From the NCBI GenBank assembly GCA_903839085.1, contig CAIMBE010000154.1, forward strand, positions 1 through 46,506: a DNA stretch of 46,506 nucleotides, read 5' to 3'. The notes beneath the pieces were generated by a model. The model saw only the letters and a program-made list of their open reading frames with translations. It did not search any database and was not told the DNA's origin. Position numbers and translations under genes: made by a program. This stretch comes from an uncultured beta proteobacterium. GTDB taxonomy: Bacteria > Pseudomonadota > Gammaproteobacteria > Burkholderiales > Burkholderiaceae_C. Shown here in pieces: positions 31,557 to 39,766 of this stretch (position 1 is the stretch's first letter; the number at the start of each line of letters is the position of its first letter).

Positions 31557-31676
31557 CATTCTTGTGGCCGCTGGAAAACTCATCAACCCCAGAATGACCG
31601 GAAACAGCAGGACCGCGCCGAGGTAAGACGAAGCACTCCTGACAAACAGGTTGTCGCAAAAAGCAGGCGCGGGCAA

Positions 31677-32144
31677 TCAGCGCCTGGGTTTGCGCTGCTC
31701 AGGCTGCAGCTGTGACACGAGCAGCGCATCGGCGGCGTCGGCGTCGAGGCCGCCGCCGTCCCCGGCGACCAGGGCCTGTTCATAATCGATCCAGCCGCGC
31801 ACGCCGGTCTTGAGCGAGACCACGTTGGAAAATCCCATGAGCAACATCACGTCGGCTGCCAAGGCGGACCGTTTTCCGGTACGGCAGATCACCACAACCT
31901 CCTGTTCGCGCCCGGCGGCCAGGGCGGGCACGGTCTCGTCATAGTCCCATTCACACGATTGTTCCAGCACGCCGCGCGGTACGTTGATCGAGTGACGCAG
32001 GTGCAACAGGGCAAATTCGGCCGGCTCCCGGACATCGAGCAGAATCGGCTGCGCGCCTTCTCCCAGCATTCGGCTCAAATCCCATGGCATTATTTCATTC
32101 ACGCGGGTGAGCGCGTCGGCCACCAGACTGTCGTAGTTTCGCAT
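31677..32144 (-). CDS. Rhodanese-domain protein
   Basis: The 155-residue single-domain protein carries the active-site loop CRTGKRS, the Cys that holds persulfide sulfur, together with LLDVREPAEFALLHLRHSINVP. It lacks a signal peptide, so it should work in the cytoplasm, probably moving sulfane sulfur. I took ATG 32144, but ATG 32171 in the same frame is possible. It is 131 bases downstream of soxF on the same strand with a strong hairpin between them, so it may be expressed separately or at a lower level. Confidence 0.85.
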   Translation of the reverse strand: MRNYDSLVADALTRVNEIMPWDLSRMLGEGAQPILLDVREPAEFALLHLRHSINVPRGVLEQSCEWDYDETVPALAAGREQEVVVICRTGKRSALAADVMLLMGFSNVVSLKTGVRGWIDYEQALVAGDGGGLDADAADALLVSQLQPEQRKPRR

Positions 32145-32237
32145 TATTGGACTCTGTTGATCGGCCGCCATCGACAGCCGCGCTGCCTGGCTTGCGTTGC
32201 AGACGCATGGCGCCTCGCTAACGACTCCCTGAACGCT

Positions 32238-32264
32238 CCCCGTTTGCCGACCTGGAAAACGGGG
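32238..32264. promoter_or_regulatory. mRNA hairpin after the flavocytochrome sulfide dehydrogenase gene
   Basis: CCCCGTTT (32238-32245) and AAACGGGG (32257-32264) form a perfect 8-bp stem with an 11-base loop, starting 11 bases beyond the soxF stop codon at 32276. No T-run follows on the minus strand, so it looks more like a message-stabilising or attenuating hairpin than a full terminator. Confidence 0.5.
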
Positions 32265-32275
32265 GGCCGCACAGG

Positions 32276-33553
32276 TCAGCTTGACATCTCGGTCAGGATG
32301 TTTTTCAGCCAGCTCGACGCATAGACAGCTTCTGTCTCCGACAGGTCGGGCGACACGCCGCCCGAGTTGGGAACCGCCACGATCTGGCCGTCCTTGACCG
32401 TATAAACCCCTGCCACGCTCACCGCCTCCTTGGCCGAGAGGTAACTGAAGCAGACGTTGACGGCGGACATGTCGATGATCTCCTTTCCGTTCATCAAGGC
32501 CACCACGTTGCTCGCGCAAACCTTGGCTTCCGAGTTGGCCGAGTGGGCAGACTTGGGCATGGCGCCCGCGATGCAGGCGTCGCCGATGACGTGGATGTTC
32601 TTCTGCAAGGTCGACTCAAAAGTCGTCCCGTTGACCGGGCACCATGCCTTGTCCGGGCCGACCAGCCCGGCCGCTGTGGCAATGCGGCTGGCGCGCTGCG
32701 GCGGTATGACGTTGACCACATCGCCCTTGACTTCTTCCATGCCCTCGATGAATACCGAGCGGTTCTTGACGTTGACCGCTGTGACCTTCTGAGCCGAACG
32801 ATACTGGATGATGCCCTCATAGTGCTTCTTCCAGCCCTTGCGGAACAACCCTGCCTTGGAGGCGATGTCCGGGTTGGCATCGAGCACGATGATTTTGGAC
32901 TTTGGCTTGTGCTGCTTTAGGTACATGGCGATCATGCTGGTGCGCTCATAGGGACCGGGGGGGCAGCGAAACGGCGCCAGGGGTACCGTCAGCACCACCG
33001 TGCCGCCATTGGGCATGTCTTCAAGCTGTTTGCGCAGCAGCACGCTCTGCGGACCGGCCTTCCATGCGTGGGGCATGGTCAGCGGCGTGCTTGCCAGATC
33101 GTAGTCATCGAGTTCTTCGGTTCGGAAATCAATGCCAGGCGACAACACCAGGCGGTCGTAGTCAATGGTGCCACCCGCTACCGTGACGGTCTTCTTGGCC
33201 GCATCAATCGCCGTGACCGTGTCGTAAATCATCTTGATGCCATGGTTGGCCGCCAGTTTGTCGTAACCGATGGTCAGGGCAGACAGGTCGGGCATCAAGC
33301 CGCCAATGTAGAGGTTGCTGAGCGGGCACGATATGAACTGTCGATTCGGCTCGATCAATACCACTTCGATCGACTTGTCCTGCATGCGGATGTATTTGGC
33401 TGCGATTGAGCCGCCAAAGCCACCGCCCACCACCACGACCCGGCGGCCGGCGCTCTTGTCCAGGCCCAGGCCGGTCGTGCCGCACCCGGCAAGGGTGGCG
33501 CCAACCCCGCCGACGCCCATCAATTTCAGAAAATTTCTGCGATCAGTTGTCAT
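32276..33553 (-). CDS. soxF: Flavocytochrome c sulfide dehydrogenase, flavoprotein subunit (SoxF/FccB)
   Basis: The 425-residue periplasmic flavoprotein would oxidise sulfide and pass electrons to the partner cytochrome. It has a Tat-type leader (DRRNFLK), the FAD dinucleotide motif VVVGGGFGGS (40-49) and a second FAD motif HVIGDACIAGAMPKS. Three cysteines fit the known pattern: Cys76 in ISCPLSN (covalent FAD site) and Cys197 with Cys368 (redox disulfide). It follows the dihaem cytochrome gene by 13 bases, so they form a unit. The symbol fccB would be equally apt. Confidence 0.92.
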   Translation of the reverse strand: MTTDRRNFLKLMGVGGVGATLAGCGTTGLGLDKSAGRRVVVVGGGFGGSIAAKYIRMQDKSIEVVLIEPNRQFISCPLSNLYIGGLMPDLSALTIGYDKLAANHGIKMIYDTVTAIDAAKKTVTVAGGTIDYDRLVLSPGIDFRTEELDDYDLASTPLTMPHAWKAGPQSVLLRKQLEDMPNGGTVVLTVPLAPFRCPPGPYERTSMIAMYLKQHKPKSKIIVLDANPDIASKAGLFRKGWKKHYEGIIQYRSAQKVTAVNVKNRSVFIEGMEEVKGDVVNVIPPQRASRIATAAGLVGPDKAWCPVNGTTFESTLQKNIHVIGDACIAGAMPKSAHSANSEAKVCASNVVALMNGKEIIDMSAVNVCFSYLSAKEAVSVAGVYTVKDGQIVAVPNSGGVSPDLSETEAVYASSWLKNILTEMSS

Positions 33554-33566
33554 GTTCGTTCCTCTG

Positions 33567-34157
33567 TTATTTCACGCTGGCATAGAACTGCATCAGCGAC
33601 TCAAGGTCAGCAGCCGACAGCCCCTTCACCACATCCGACATCTTTGTGGTCTTGCGCTTGCCCTCGACGTACAAGGCCATTTGCATCTGCAGATAGGGCA
33701 GCCACTGACTGGCTACCAGCGGTGCATCGTCCTCGTTTGTCTTGCCATTGTCAGGGTGACAGTTCTTGCATTTCGACTCGTGCAAAGCGGCGCCTTTGGC
33801 AATACGTTGCTGATCCAGCGCTTGTTGCGGCACGTGCATTTTTTGCCGCGCAAAGAAATCGCCCATGGCTGCAAAATCAGCATCGGTATAGCCCTTGGCC
33901 AATCGACCCATGACGGTCGAGGGGCGCTCGCCGCTCTTGAAATTCTTCATGGCCTCGACGATGGCCTGTTTGGATTGGCCCGCCAGGCTTGGCATCGCGG
34001 GGCCGGCGCTGGCTCCAAATGTGCCGTGGCAAGCGCCACAGGAGTCGGCCAACATCGCGGCATTCGGCGGCAGCGCGGCGGCACTTGCCGAAAGCACCAA
34101 AGCACCTGCTGCCAACGCCCATTGACCGGTCCGCTGCATCCATCGTTTGTGTTCCAT
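33567..34157 (-). CDS. soxE: Dihaem cytochrome c (SoxE/FccA type), partner of the sulfide dehydrogenase
   Basis: The 196-residue exported protein has a signal peptide ending near ASAAALP and two haem c sites, CGACH at 40-44 and CKNCH at 130-134, with a cytochrome c4-like duplicated fold. Placed directly before the flavoprotein, it should be its electron acceptor and pass electrons to the respiratory chain. AAGGAGA precedes the ATG. An annotation as cytochrome c4 would be reasonable, but the context favours SoxE/FccA. Confidence 0.9.
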   Translation of the reverse strand: MEHKRWMQRTGQWALAAGALVLSASAAALPPNAAMLADSCGACHGTFGASAGPAMPSLAGQSKQAIVEAMKNFKSGERPSTVMGRLAKGYTDADFAAMGDFFARQKMHVPQQALDQQRIAKGAALHESKCKNCHPDNGKTNEDDAPLVASQWLPYLQMQMALYVEGKRKTTKMSDVVKGLSAADLESLMQFYASVK

Positions 34158-34211
34158 TGATGTCTCCTTCTGTTTAATTGTTTAAAACTGCCAACCTCAA
34201 ATCTTTGTCGA

Positions 34212-35327
34212 CTAGGCGCGCCAGACCTGGTATTTCATGGTCGCCACCGCACCGCCGATTATTCCGGACAGCGCAATAAAGGATCCGAGCGACAAGGTCG
34301 AGATGCCGGACAGGCCCTGGCCAATGGTGCAACCCATGGCGGTCACGCCGCCGAAGCCCATCAGCACGGCGCCCAGCAGTTGGGCGCGCAGGTCGTCGAA
34401 GGAGGCAAAGCCCTCGCCCTTCCAGCGAAACTTGCCCGATGCCAGGGCGTACATCCAGGATCCCAATCCGACGCCAACCGCAGTGGCCACGCCAAACGTC
34501 ACCTTGAGCGATTTGTCGGTCCACAGCATCAGCAGTTCAAGGCTGTAAGCGGTCGGCGCAACAAAACTGAGGGCCTCCAGTGTTCGCGTATTGGTGGCGA
34601 AATAGACGGTTTCCAGAGTCTCCGGGTTTTCGCCGTAGCCGACGTGCCCGGTCAGGTACCAGGCTGCGACCACCAGAAGGCCCAGCACGACCGCGCCCAA
34701 GGCAGGCGTGACGTTGCCGCGAAAGCGCGCGTCCTTGAATATGAACAGCAGCAGTCCCAATCCGAGCGCACCGGTGCAGACCATGAGGGCAGCAGCGTTT
34801 GACAAGCCGGAAAGTTTGCTCAGCAGTGCCGGCACGCTCTGATTGGCCAAGCCCAGCGCAGACAGATCAAGGCTCAGCGGATCGAGGTAGGAGGCGCGCC
34901 ACTGCGCAAACAGGCCCTTCATCGTCATGTAGGCCGAGATCGCGGTAATGATCAGCACGACCAGAGAGCGCAAATTGCCGCCGCCGACACGGATCAGATT
35001 CTTGTTGACGCAGCCGCCCGCCAGCGTCATGCCGATGCCAAACAGGGCGCCGCCCAGCAGCAGCGAAAACCAGGGCAGCACCGGTCGCTGATAGACTGAT
35101 TTGGCCAAATCGACCAGGCCGAAGTAATGCAGGAAACTGCTCCCGATCAAGGCCACGGCAATGACCAGCAACCACTGGCGCATACGACCCCAGTGTTCCA
35201 TGTTGACGACATCCGATATCGCACCCATGGTGCAGAAGTTGATCTTGTTGGCTACCGCGCCAAACACCAGGCCCAGGGCCAGGCCACCCAAAACCACCAC
35301 GGTTGCCAGATTGATTGCGCCGTCCAT
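34212..35327 (-). CDS. soxT: YeeE/YedE-family sulfur-compound transporter (SoxT-like)
   Basis: The 371-residue inner-membrane protein has about ten helices and duplicated YeeE/YedE signatures: FCTMGAISDVV in the first half, GGCVNKNLIRVGGGN, and GCTIGQGLSGISTLSLGSF in the second. Conserved cysteines in these motifs carry thiosulfate in the characterised TsuA relative. It heads the minus-strand soxT-soxE-soxF group and diverges from soxY, so it would import thiosulfate or another sulfur species. Specificity is not proven by sequence. Confidence 0.88.
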   Translation of the reverse strand: MDGAINLATVVVLGGLALGLVFGAVANKINFCTMGAISDVVNMEHWGRMRQWLLVIAVALIGSSFLHYFGLVDLAKSVYQRPVLPWFSLLLGGALFGIGMTLAGGCVNKNLIRVGGGNLRSLVVLIITAISAYMTMKGLFAQWRASYLDPLSLDLSALGLANQSVPALLSKLSGLSNAAALMVCTGALGLGLLLFIFKDARFRGNVTPALGAVVLGLLVVAAWYLTGHVGYGENPETLETVYFATNTRTLEALSFVAPTAYSLELLMLWTDKSLKVTFGVATAVGVGLGSWMYALASGKFRWKGEGFASFDDLRAQLLGAVLMGFGGVTAMGCTIGQGLSGISTLSLGSFIALSGIIGGAVATMKYQVWRA

Positions 35328-35453
35328 ACAAAATGCTCTGGTTTAGCCCTCGGTCGACAGTGGGGTAGCGCTGCCACATGTGTGCAAGCAACCCGGGCCA
35401 GCGGAGCAGCCTGCACGTGGCGATTCTTGAATGTGAGCAAACTGAGGTCTAGT

Positions 35454-35488
35454 ATCCCAAGGGATGATTTTGAGTAACCCGTACGGGT
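35454..35488. promoter_or_regulatory. Paired palindromes in the sox divergent promoter region
   Basis: ATCCCAAGGGAT (35454-35465) and the perfect palindrome ACCCGTACGGGT (35477-35488) have centres 23 bases apart, about two helix turns. They lie between divergent soxT and soxY, about 115 bases before soxY. This geometry fits binding by a dimeric repressor. No regulator gene is in the immediate cluster, so the binding protein is unknown. Confidence 0.5.
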
Positions 35489-35601
35489 AATAGGGTTTTC
35501 ATAGATCAGAGTCCGGCCAAAATGGCTCAAAATCACAAAGTGTCCGAAGTCATTGCCGGACTTGGCGCCGCTTACTTATTTCATTGCAAGGAGACACGAA
35601 C

Positions 35602-36060
35602 ATGACGACACGTCGCGAGGCGATGAAGCACAGCGCTGTGGTAGCAGGTCTCCTGTGCGCAACAGGCTTGTTTCCGCAATACGCCGCAGCCGCATTCAAC
35701 AAGAACGCGTTTGATGCCAAGAGCCTGGCCGACTCGCTCAAGGCCCTGGGTGTCGGTGCTCCCGTCGAGAGCACGGGTGTCAGCATCCAGGCGCCGGACA
35801 TTGCCGAGAATGGCGCCGTCGTGCCGGTCGGAGCATCAAGCACGTTGGCCGGTGTCAAGCAAATCCTTTTCCTTGTTGAAAAGAACCCGACCGTTCTGAT
35901 CGCGGTGTTCAATTTGAGCGACAGCGTGGACGCCGTCATCACGACCCGAACCAAGATGGCGGAGTCCTCCAATGTATACGCCGTCGCCGTCATGAATGAC
36001 GGCAAGGTACTGTATGCCAAGAAGGAGGTCAAAGTGACGCTTGGCGGTTGTGGCGGTTAG
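35602..36060 (+). CDS. soxY: Sulfur-carrier protein SoxY
   Basis: The 152-residue periplasmic protein carries the sulfur substrate on its C-terminal cysteine. It has a Tat leader (TTRREAMKHSAVVAG, cleavage near AAAA) and ends GGCGG, the swinging-arm motif with the sulfur-binding Cys. ATG 35602 is chosen because AAGGAGACACG precedes it and gives the Tat motif at the true N-terminus. It is first in soxYZAXB and is co-expressed with SoxZ, its obligate partner. Confidence 0.97.
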   Translation: MTTRREAMKHSAVVAGLLCATGLFPQYAAAAFNKNAFDAKSLADSLKALGVGAPVESTGVSIQAPDIAENGAVVPVGASSTLAGVKQILFLVEKNPTVLIAVFNLSDSVDAVITTRTKMAESSNVYAVAVMNDGKVLYAKKEVKVTLGGCGG

Positions 36061-36111
36061 CGGGTCGTAATCCCGACCGATGGTTTCTTCCGAATATCAG
36101 GAGACATAGAC

Positions 36112-36423
36112 ATGGCAGACCCGATGCGCATACGCGCCCAGGCCGCCGGTGGCAATGCCACGGTGCGTGTGCTGATGAGCCACGAAATGGAGACCGGCCA
36201 GCGCCGCGACGCGGCCGGCAAGGTTATTCCCGCATGGCACATCACCGAGGTCAGTGCCGCGCACAACGGCAAACCCGTGATGAGCGCTGAGTGGGGTACA
36301 GGGGTCGCCAAAAATCCGTTCCTGCAGTTCACCGTCAAGGGCGCCAAGGTCGGTGACAAGATCAGCATTGCCTGGAAAGACAACCGGGGCGACAGCCGCA
36401 CCGACGAAGCCACGGTTGCCTGA
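36112..36423 (+). CDS. soxZ: Sulfur-carrier scaffold SoxZ
   Basis: The 103-residue protein has no signal peptide and is exported bound to SoxY through the Tat pathway. It matches the SoxZ fold with VRVLMSHEMETGQRRD, IPAWHITEV and the end KVGDKISIAWKDNRGDSR. CAGGAGACATAG precedes the ATG. It follows soxY by 51 bases. Confidence 0.96.
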   Translation: MADPMRIRAQAAGGNATVRVLMSHEMETGQRRDAAGKVIPAWHITEVSAAHNGKPVMSAEWGTGVAKNPFLQFTVKGAKVGDKISIAWKDNRGDSRTDEATVA

Positions 36424-36503
36424 ATTGTTGGTTTCACAGATGGCGCGGCGGGGCCATTCTCCTGCGCCGGCGTTTGACTTCATAACAATGAGATGAGGTG
36501 CCC

Positions 36504-37307
36504 ATGAGGACGACAACCCTGTTGATTGCGGCTGTTCTGACGGCCATGGCGGCAGCGCCTGTCGCGGCCCAGAAGTCAACCGCCGAGGGCATTGCCGAAT
36601 ACCGCGCGATGCTGGCTGACGGCAACCCCGCAGAATTGTTCGAAGCCAAGGGCGAAGAACTCTGGAAGCGCAAGCGCGGCCCCCGTAACGAAACCCTTGA
36701 AAAGTGTGATCTTGGCAAAGGCCCCGGTGTCGTCAAGGGTGCATTTGTGGAACTCCCGCGCTATTTTTCTGATACCAAGCGGGTGCAGGATATGGAGTCG
36801 CGTCTGTTGACCTGCATGGAAACCCTGCAGGGGTTCAATTCAGCCGAGATTGCAAAAACCCCTTTTGGCAAGGACGAACAGAACAGTCTGGCTGCGCTGG
36901 CGGCCTGGATATCGGCTGAATCAAGGGGCATGAAATTCAATCTGCCGCAGGACCATCCTCAAGAGAAGATCATGTTCGAGGTCGGCAAGCGCCTCTTCTT
37001 CACCCGAGGCGGTAGCCATGACTTTGCCTGCGCCTCCTGCCATGGCGTCGATGACAAGCGCATCCGGTTGCAGGAACTGCCGAATCTGACAAAGAACCCG
37101 GGTGCAGGCAACGGCTTTGGCGCCTGGCCCGCTTACCGGGTCTCCAATGGGCAGATGTGGAGCATGCAGCTGCGCTTGAATGACTGCTTGCGCCAGCAAC
37201 GATTTCCTTATCCCCTGTTTGGCAGCGATGCGACCATTGCGCTCGGCGTCTACATGGGTGTGAACGGCAAGGGCGGCGAATCCATCGCCCCGGCGCTCAA
37301 GCGTTAA
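36504..37307 (+). CDS. soxA: Monohaem SoxA, L-cysteine S-thiosulfotransferase subunit
   Basis: The 267-residue subunit, with SoxX, attaches thiosulfate to the SoxY cysteine. A Sec signal peptide ends near VAAQ. Only one haem site is present, CASCH at 176-180, and the substrate cysteine fits Cys228 in LNDCLRQQRFPY. The N-terminal domain keeps Cys68 and Cys104 without a CxxCH, as in monohaem SoxA where a disulfide replaces the first haem. GAGG precedes ATG 36504; a GTG two codons earlier is possible. Confidence 0.94.
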   Translation: MRTTTLLIAAVLTAMAAAPVAAQKSTAEGIAEYRAMLADGNPAELFEAKGEELWKRKRGPRNETLEKCDLGKGPGVVKGAFVELPRYFSDTKRVQDMESRLLTCMETLQGFNSAEIAKTPFGKDEQNSLAALAAWISAESRGMKFNLPQDHPQEKIMFEVGKRLFFTRGGSHDFACASCHGVDDKRIRLQELPNLTKNPGAGNGFGAWPAYRVSNGQMWSMQLRLNDCLRQQRFPYPLFGSDATIALGVYMGVNGKGGESIAPALKR

Positions 37308-37319
37308 GGAATCAGCAGC

Positions 37320-37970
37320 ATGAAGAAAGCCATCAATCACCTGGTGCCAGCGCTTGCCGTTTTTCTTGCCGGTTGTGCCGTTCTGCCGTCGGACGCGGAA
37401 CTTGACAAACTGACCGCGGACATCATCAAGTCGTCTTTTCGCGACCAGGGGCAGGCCAGGATGGACCGTCTGGTTGCCGATGACGCGAACCGCGAGTGCA
37501 GCGCCGCAGATGTAGCGGGCAAACCGATCGATCCGAAAGTGGCCCAGGCGATCGAAGCCGCCAACCTGAAGACCATCAAGTGGCCGTCCGATGGCAAATT
37601 TCTGGGCGACTGGAGGGAAGGCGAGAAGATTGCCCAGAGCGGCGCCGGCATGACCTGGACTGACCAGGCCGGTTCGACCAATGGAGGCAACTGCTACAAC
37701 TGCCACCAGATCGACCAGAAGGAGATTTCCTTTGGCACCATCGGACCGAGTCTGCACAACTACGGCAAGATTCGCGGCGTGACGACGGACCCGGGCAGTG
37801 TGGCGTCCAGGGCCATCGTTGAATACACCTGGGGCAAGATCTGGAACACCAGGGCTTACAACGCCTGCTCCAACATGCCCCGAGCCGGGCACAAGGGATT
37901 TCTGACCGAACAGCAGATCAGGCACTTGATGGCCCTGCTGCTGGACCCGGCTTCACCGGTGAATCAGTGA
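37320..37970 (+). CDS. soxX: SoxX, lipoprotein-like extended monohaem cytochrome
   Basis: The 216-residue partner of SoxA has a lipobox (FLAGCA, Cys19), suggesting membrane anchoring, then an extension of about 100 residues, then the haem site CYNCH (125-129) and the axial Met186 in SNMPRAGHKG. The long form fits the extended SoxX found with monohaem SoxA. AAGGAATC precedes the ATG. Its stop overlaps the soxB GTG by three bases (GTGA). Confidence 0.94.
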   Translation: MKKAINHLVPALAVFLAGCAVLPSDAELDKLTADIIKSSFRDQGQARMDRLVADDANRECSAADVAGKPIDPKVAQAIEAANLKTIKWPSDGKFLGDWREGEKIAQSGAGMTWTDQAGSTNGGNCYNCHQIDQKEISFGTIGPSLHNYGKIRGVTTDPGSVASRAIVEYTWGKIWNTRAYNACSNMPRAGHKGFLTEQQIRHLMALLLDPASPVNQ

Positions 37971-39703
37971 ACCTCAGCAAGCGCGAATTCGTTCAGGTGC
38001 TGGGCGCCGGCACCATGGCCGGCATGGGCTTGGGCCGGTATGCCAGCGCGGATGCCGCCACCGCTGCGAACGCCCTGTACGACATCCCGCGCTTCGGCAA
38101 CGTGTCGCTGTTGCACATGACCGACTGCCACGCGCAGCTCAAGCCGATTCACTTTCGCGAGCCCTCGGTCAACCTGGGACTCGGCAACATGAAGGGGCAG
38201 CTGCCGCATCTGGTCGGCGAGCACCTTCTGCGTGAGGCCAAGGTGCGCCCCAACACCGCGCAGGCCCACGCCCTGACCTGCCTTGACTTCGAGAAGGCAA
38301 GCCGGCGTTACGGCAAGGTTGGCGGCTTCGCACATCTGGCAACGCTGGTCAAGCGCATGAAGGCCAGCCGCCCGGGCGCCTTGCTGCTTGATGGTGGCGA
38401 TACCTGGCAGGGTTCCGGCACGGCCTTGTGGACCAGGGGCCAGGACATGGTCGAGGCCTGCAAGTTGCTCGGCGTGGACGTCATGACAGGCCATTGGGAA
38501 TTCACCCTGGGCATGGCGCGGGTGCTGGAGATCGTCGAGAAGGACTTCGCAGGCACGGTCGATTTCGTGGCGCAGAACGTCAAGACCAATGACTTTGGCG
38601 ACCCGGTATTCAAGCCCTACGTGCTGCGCGAAATCAATGGCATACCCTGCGCCATCATCGGCCAGGCTTTTCCCTACACGCCGATCGCCAACCCGCGCTA
38701 CATGGTCGCCGACTGGACCTTCGGCATCCAGGACGAGAACATGCAGAAGGTGGTGGACGAAGCGCGCGCCAAAGGCGCGCAACTGGTCGTCGTGCTGTCG
38801 CACAATGGCATGGACGTCGATCTGAAGATGGCCGGCCGCGTCAGCGGCATCGACGCCATCCTGGGCGGCCATACACATGACGGCATGCCGGTGGCGAAAC
38901 TGGTCGCCAACGCGGGCGGCAAAACCATCGTCACGAACTCGGGCTCGAACGGCAAGTTCCTGGGCGTGCTGGACTTCGAGGTGAAGGACAAGCGCGTGGT
39001 GGATTTCCGCTACAAGCTGTTGCCGGTCTTTGCCAACATGCTGCCCGCTGATGCCGGGATGCAAGCGCTGATCGAACGCTTGCGCGCGCCCTATGCGGAC
39101 AAGCTGAACGAGACGCTGGCCGTGACTGAAGGCACGCTCTACCGGCGCGGCAACTTCAACGGCACCGGAGACCAGTTGCTGCTCGACGCCCTGATGGAGG
39201 TGCAAGGCGCCGACCTCGCCTTTTCACCGGGCTTTCGCTGGGGCACGACGCTGCTGGCGGGCCAGGCCATCACGCGCGAATGGCTGATGGACATGACCGC
39301 CACCACCTACTCGTTCGCGACCCTGATGGAGATGAGCGGCGCGACCATCAAGGCCATTCTGGAAGACGTGGCGGACAACCTGTTCAACCCCGATCCCTAC
39401 TACCAGCAAGGCGGCGACATGGTGCGCGTCGGCGGCCTGCAATACAGTTGCAACCCGTCTGCCGCCATGGGTAAACGCATCGACGACATGCGCCTGAATG
39501 GAGAGCTGTTACAAGCCGACAAGGCGTACAAGGTGGCGGGCTGGGCGCCGGTGGCCGAAGAAGCGCGCAACCAGGGTAACAAGCAGGTTTGGGAACTGGT
39601 AGAGGGCTGGCTCAAGTCGCGTGGCGGCAAGGTCTCGCCCCGGCGCCCGAACAGCCCGCAACTGCTGGGCGTTTTGCCGAACCCGGGCGTTGCGGCCGTC
39701 TGA
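37967..39703 (+). CDS. soxB: SoxB, thiosulfohydrolase
   Basis: The 578-residue dimanganese enzyme hydrolyses the terminal sulfone from SoxY-bound thiosulfate, releasing sulfate. It starts with GTG, overlapping the soxX stop. The leader SKREFVQVLGAGTMAG is Tat-like with KR in place of RR. Metal-binding motifs are HMTDCHAQL, DGGDTWQGSG, GHWEFTLG, LSHNGMDVD and GGHTHDG. The 5'-nucleotidase-type C-terminal domain is complete. SoxB is the most specific marker of a thiosulfate-oxidising Sox system. Confidence 0.97.
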   Translation: MNLSKREFVQVLGAGTMAGMGLGRYASADAATAANALYDIPRFGNVSLLHMTDCHAQLKPIHFREPSVNLGLGNMKGQLPHLVGEHLLREAKVRPNTAQAHALTCLDFEKASRRYGKVGGFAHLATLVKRMKASRPGALLLDGGDTWQGSGTALWTRGQDMVEACKLLGVDVMTGHWEFTLGMARVLEIVEKDFAGTVDFVAQNVKTNDFGDPVFKPYVLREINGIPCAIIGQAFPYTPIANPRYMVADWTFGIQDENMQKVVDEARAKGAQLVVVLSHNGMDVDLKMAGRVSGIDAILGGHTHDGMPVAKLVANAGGKTIVTNSGSNGKFLGVLDFEVKDKRVVDFRYKLLPVFANMLPADAGMQALIERLRAPYADKLNETLAVTEGTLYRRGNFNGTGDQLLLDALMEVQGADLAFSPGFRWGTTLLAGQAITREWLMDMTATTYSFATLMEMSGATIKAILEDVADNLFNPDPYYQQGGDMVRVGGLQYSCNPSAAMGKRIDDMRLNGELLQADKAYKVAGWAPVAEEARNQGNKQVWELVEGWLKSRGGKVSPRRPNSPQLLGVLPNPGVAAV

Positions 39704-39766
39704 GCCTGGCGGGCTCGGTCCGGATGCCGACGACGATCTATTTTTGCTGATGGAAGGTGAGGCACC

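Noticed and set aside
31518-31715. A 65-codon plus-strand frame after the tRNAs
   Set aside because: Arg/Gln-rich with no ribosome-binding site; it runs into the rhodanese gene on the other strand.
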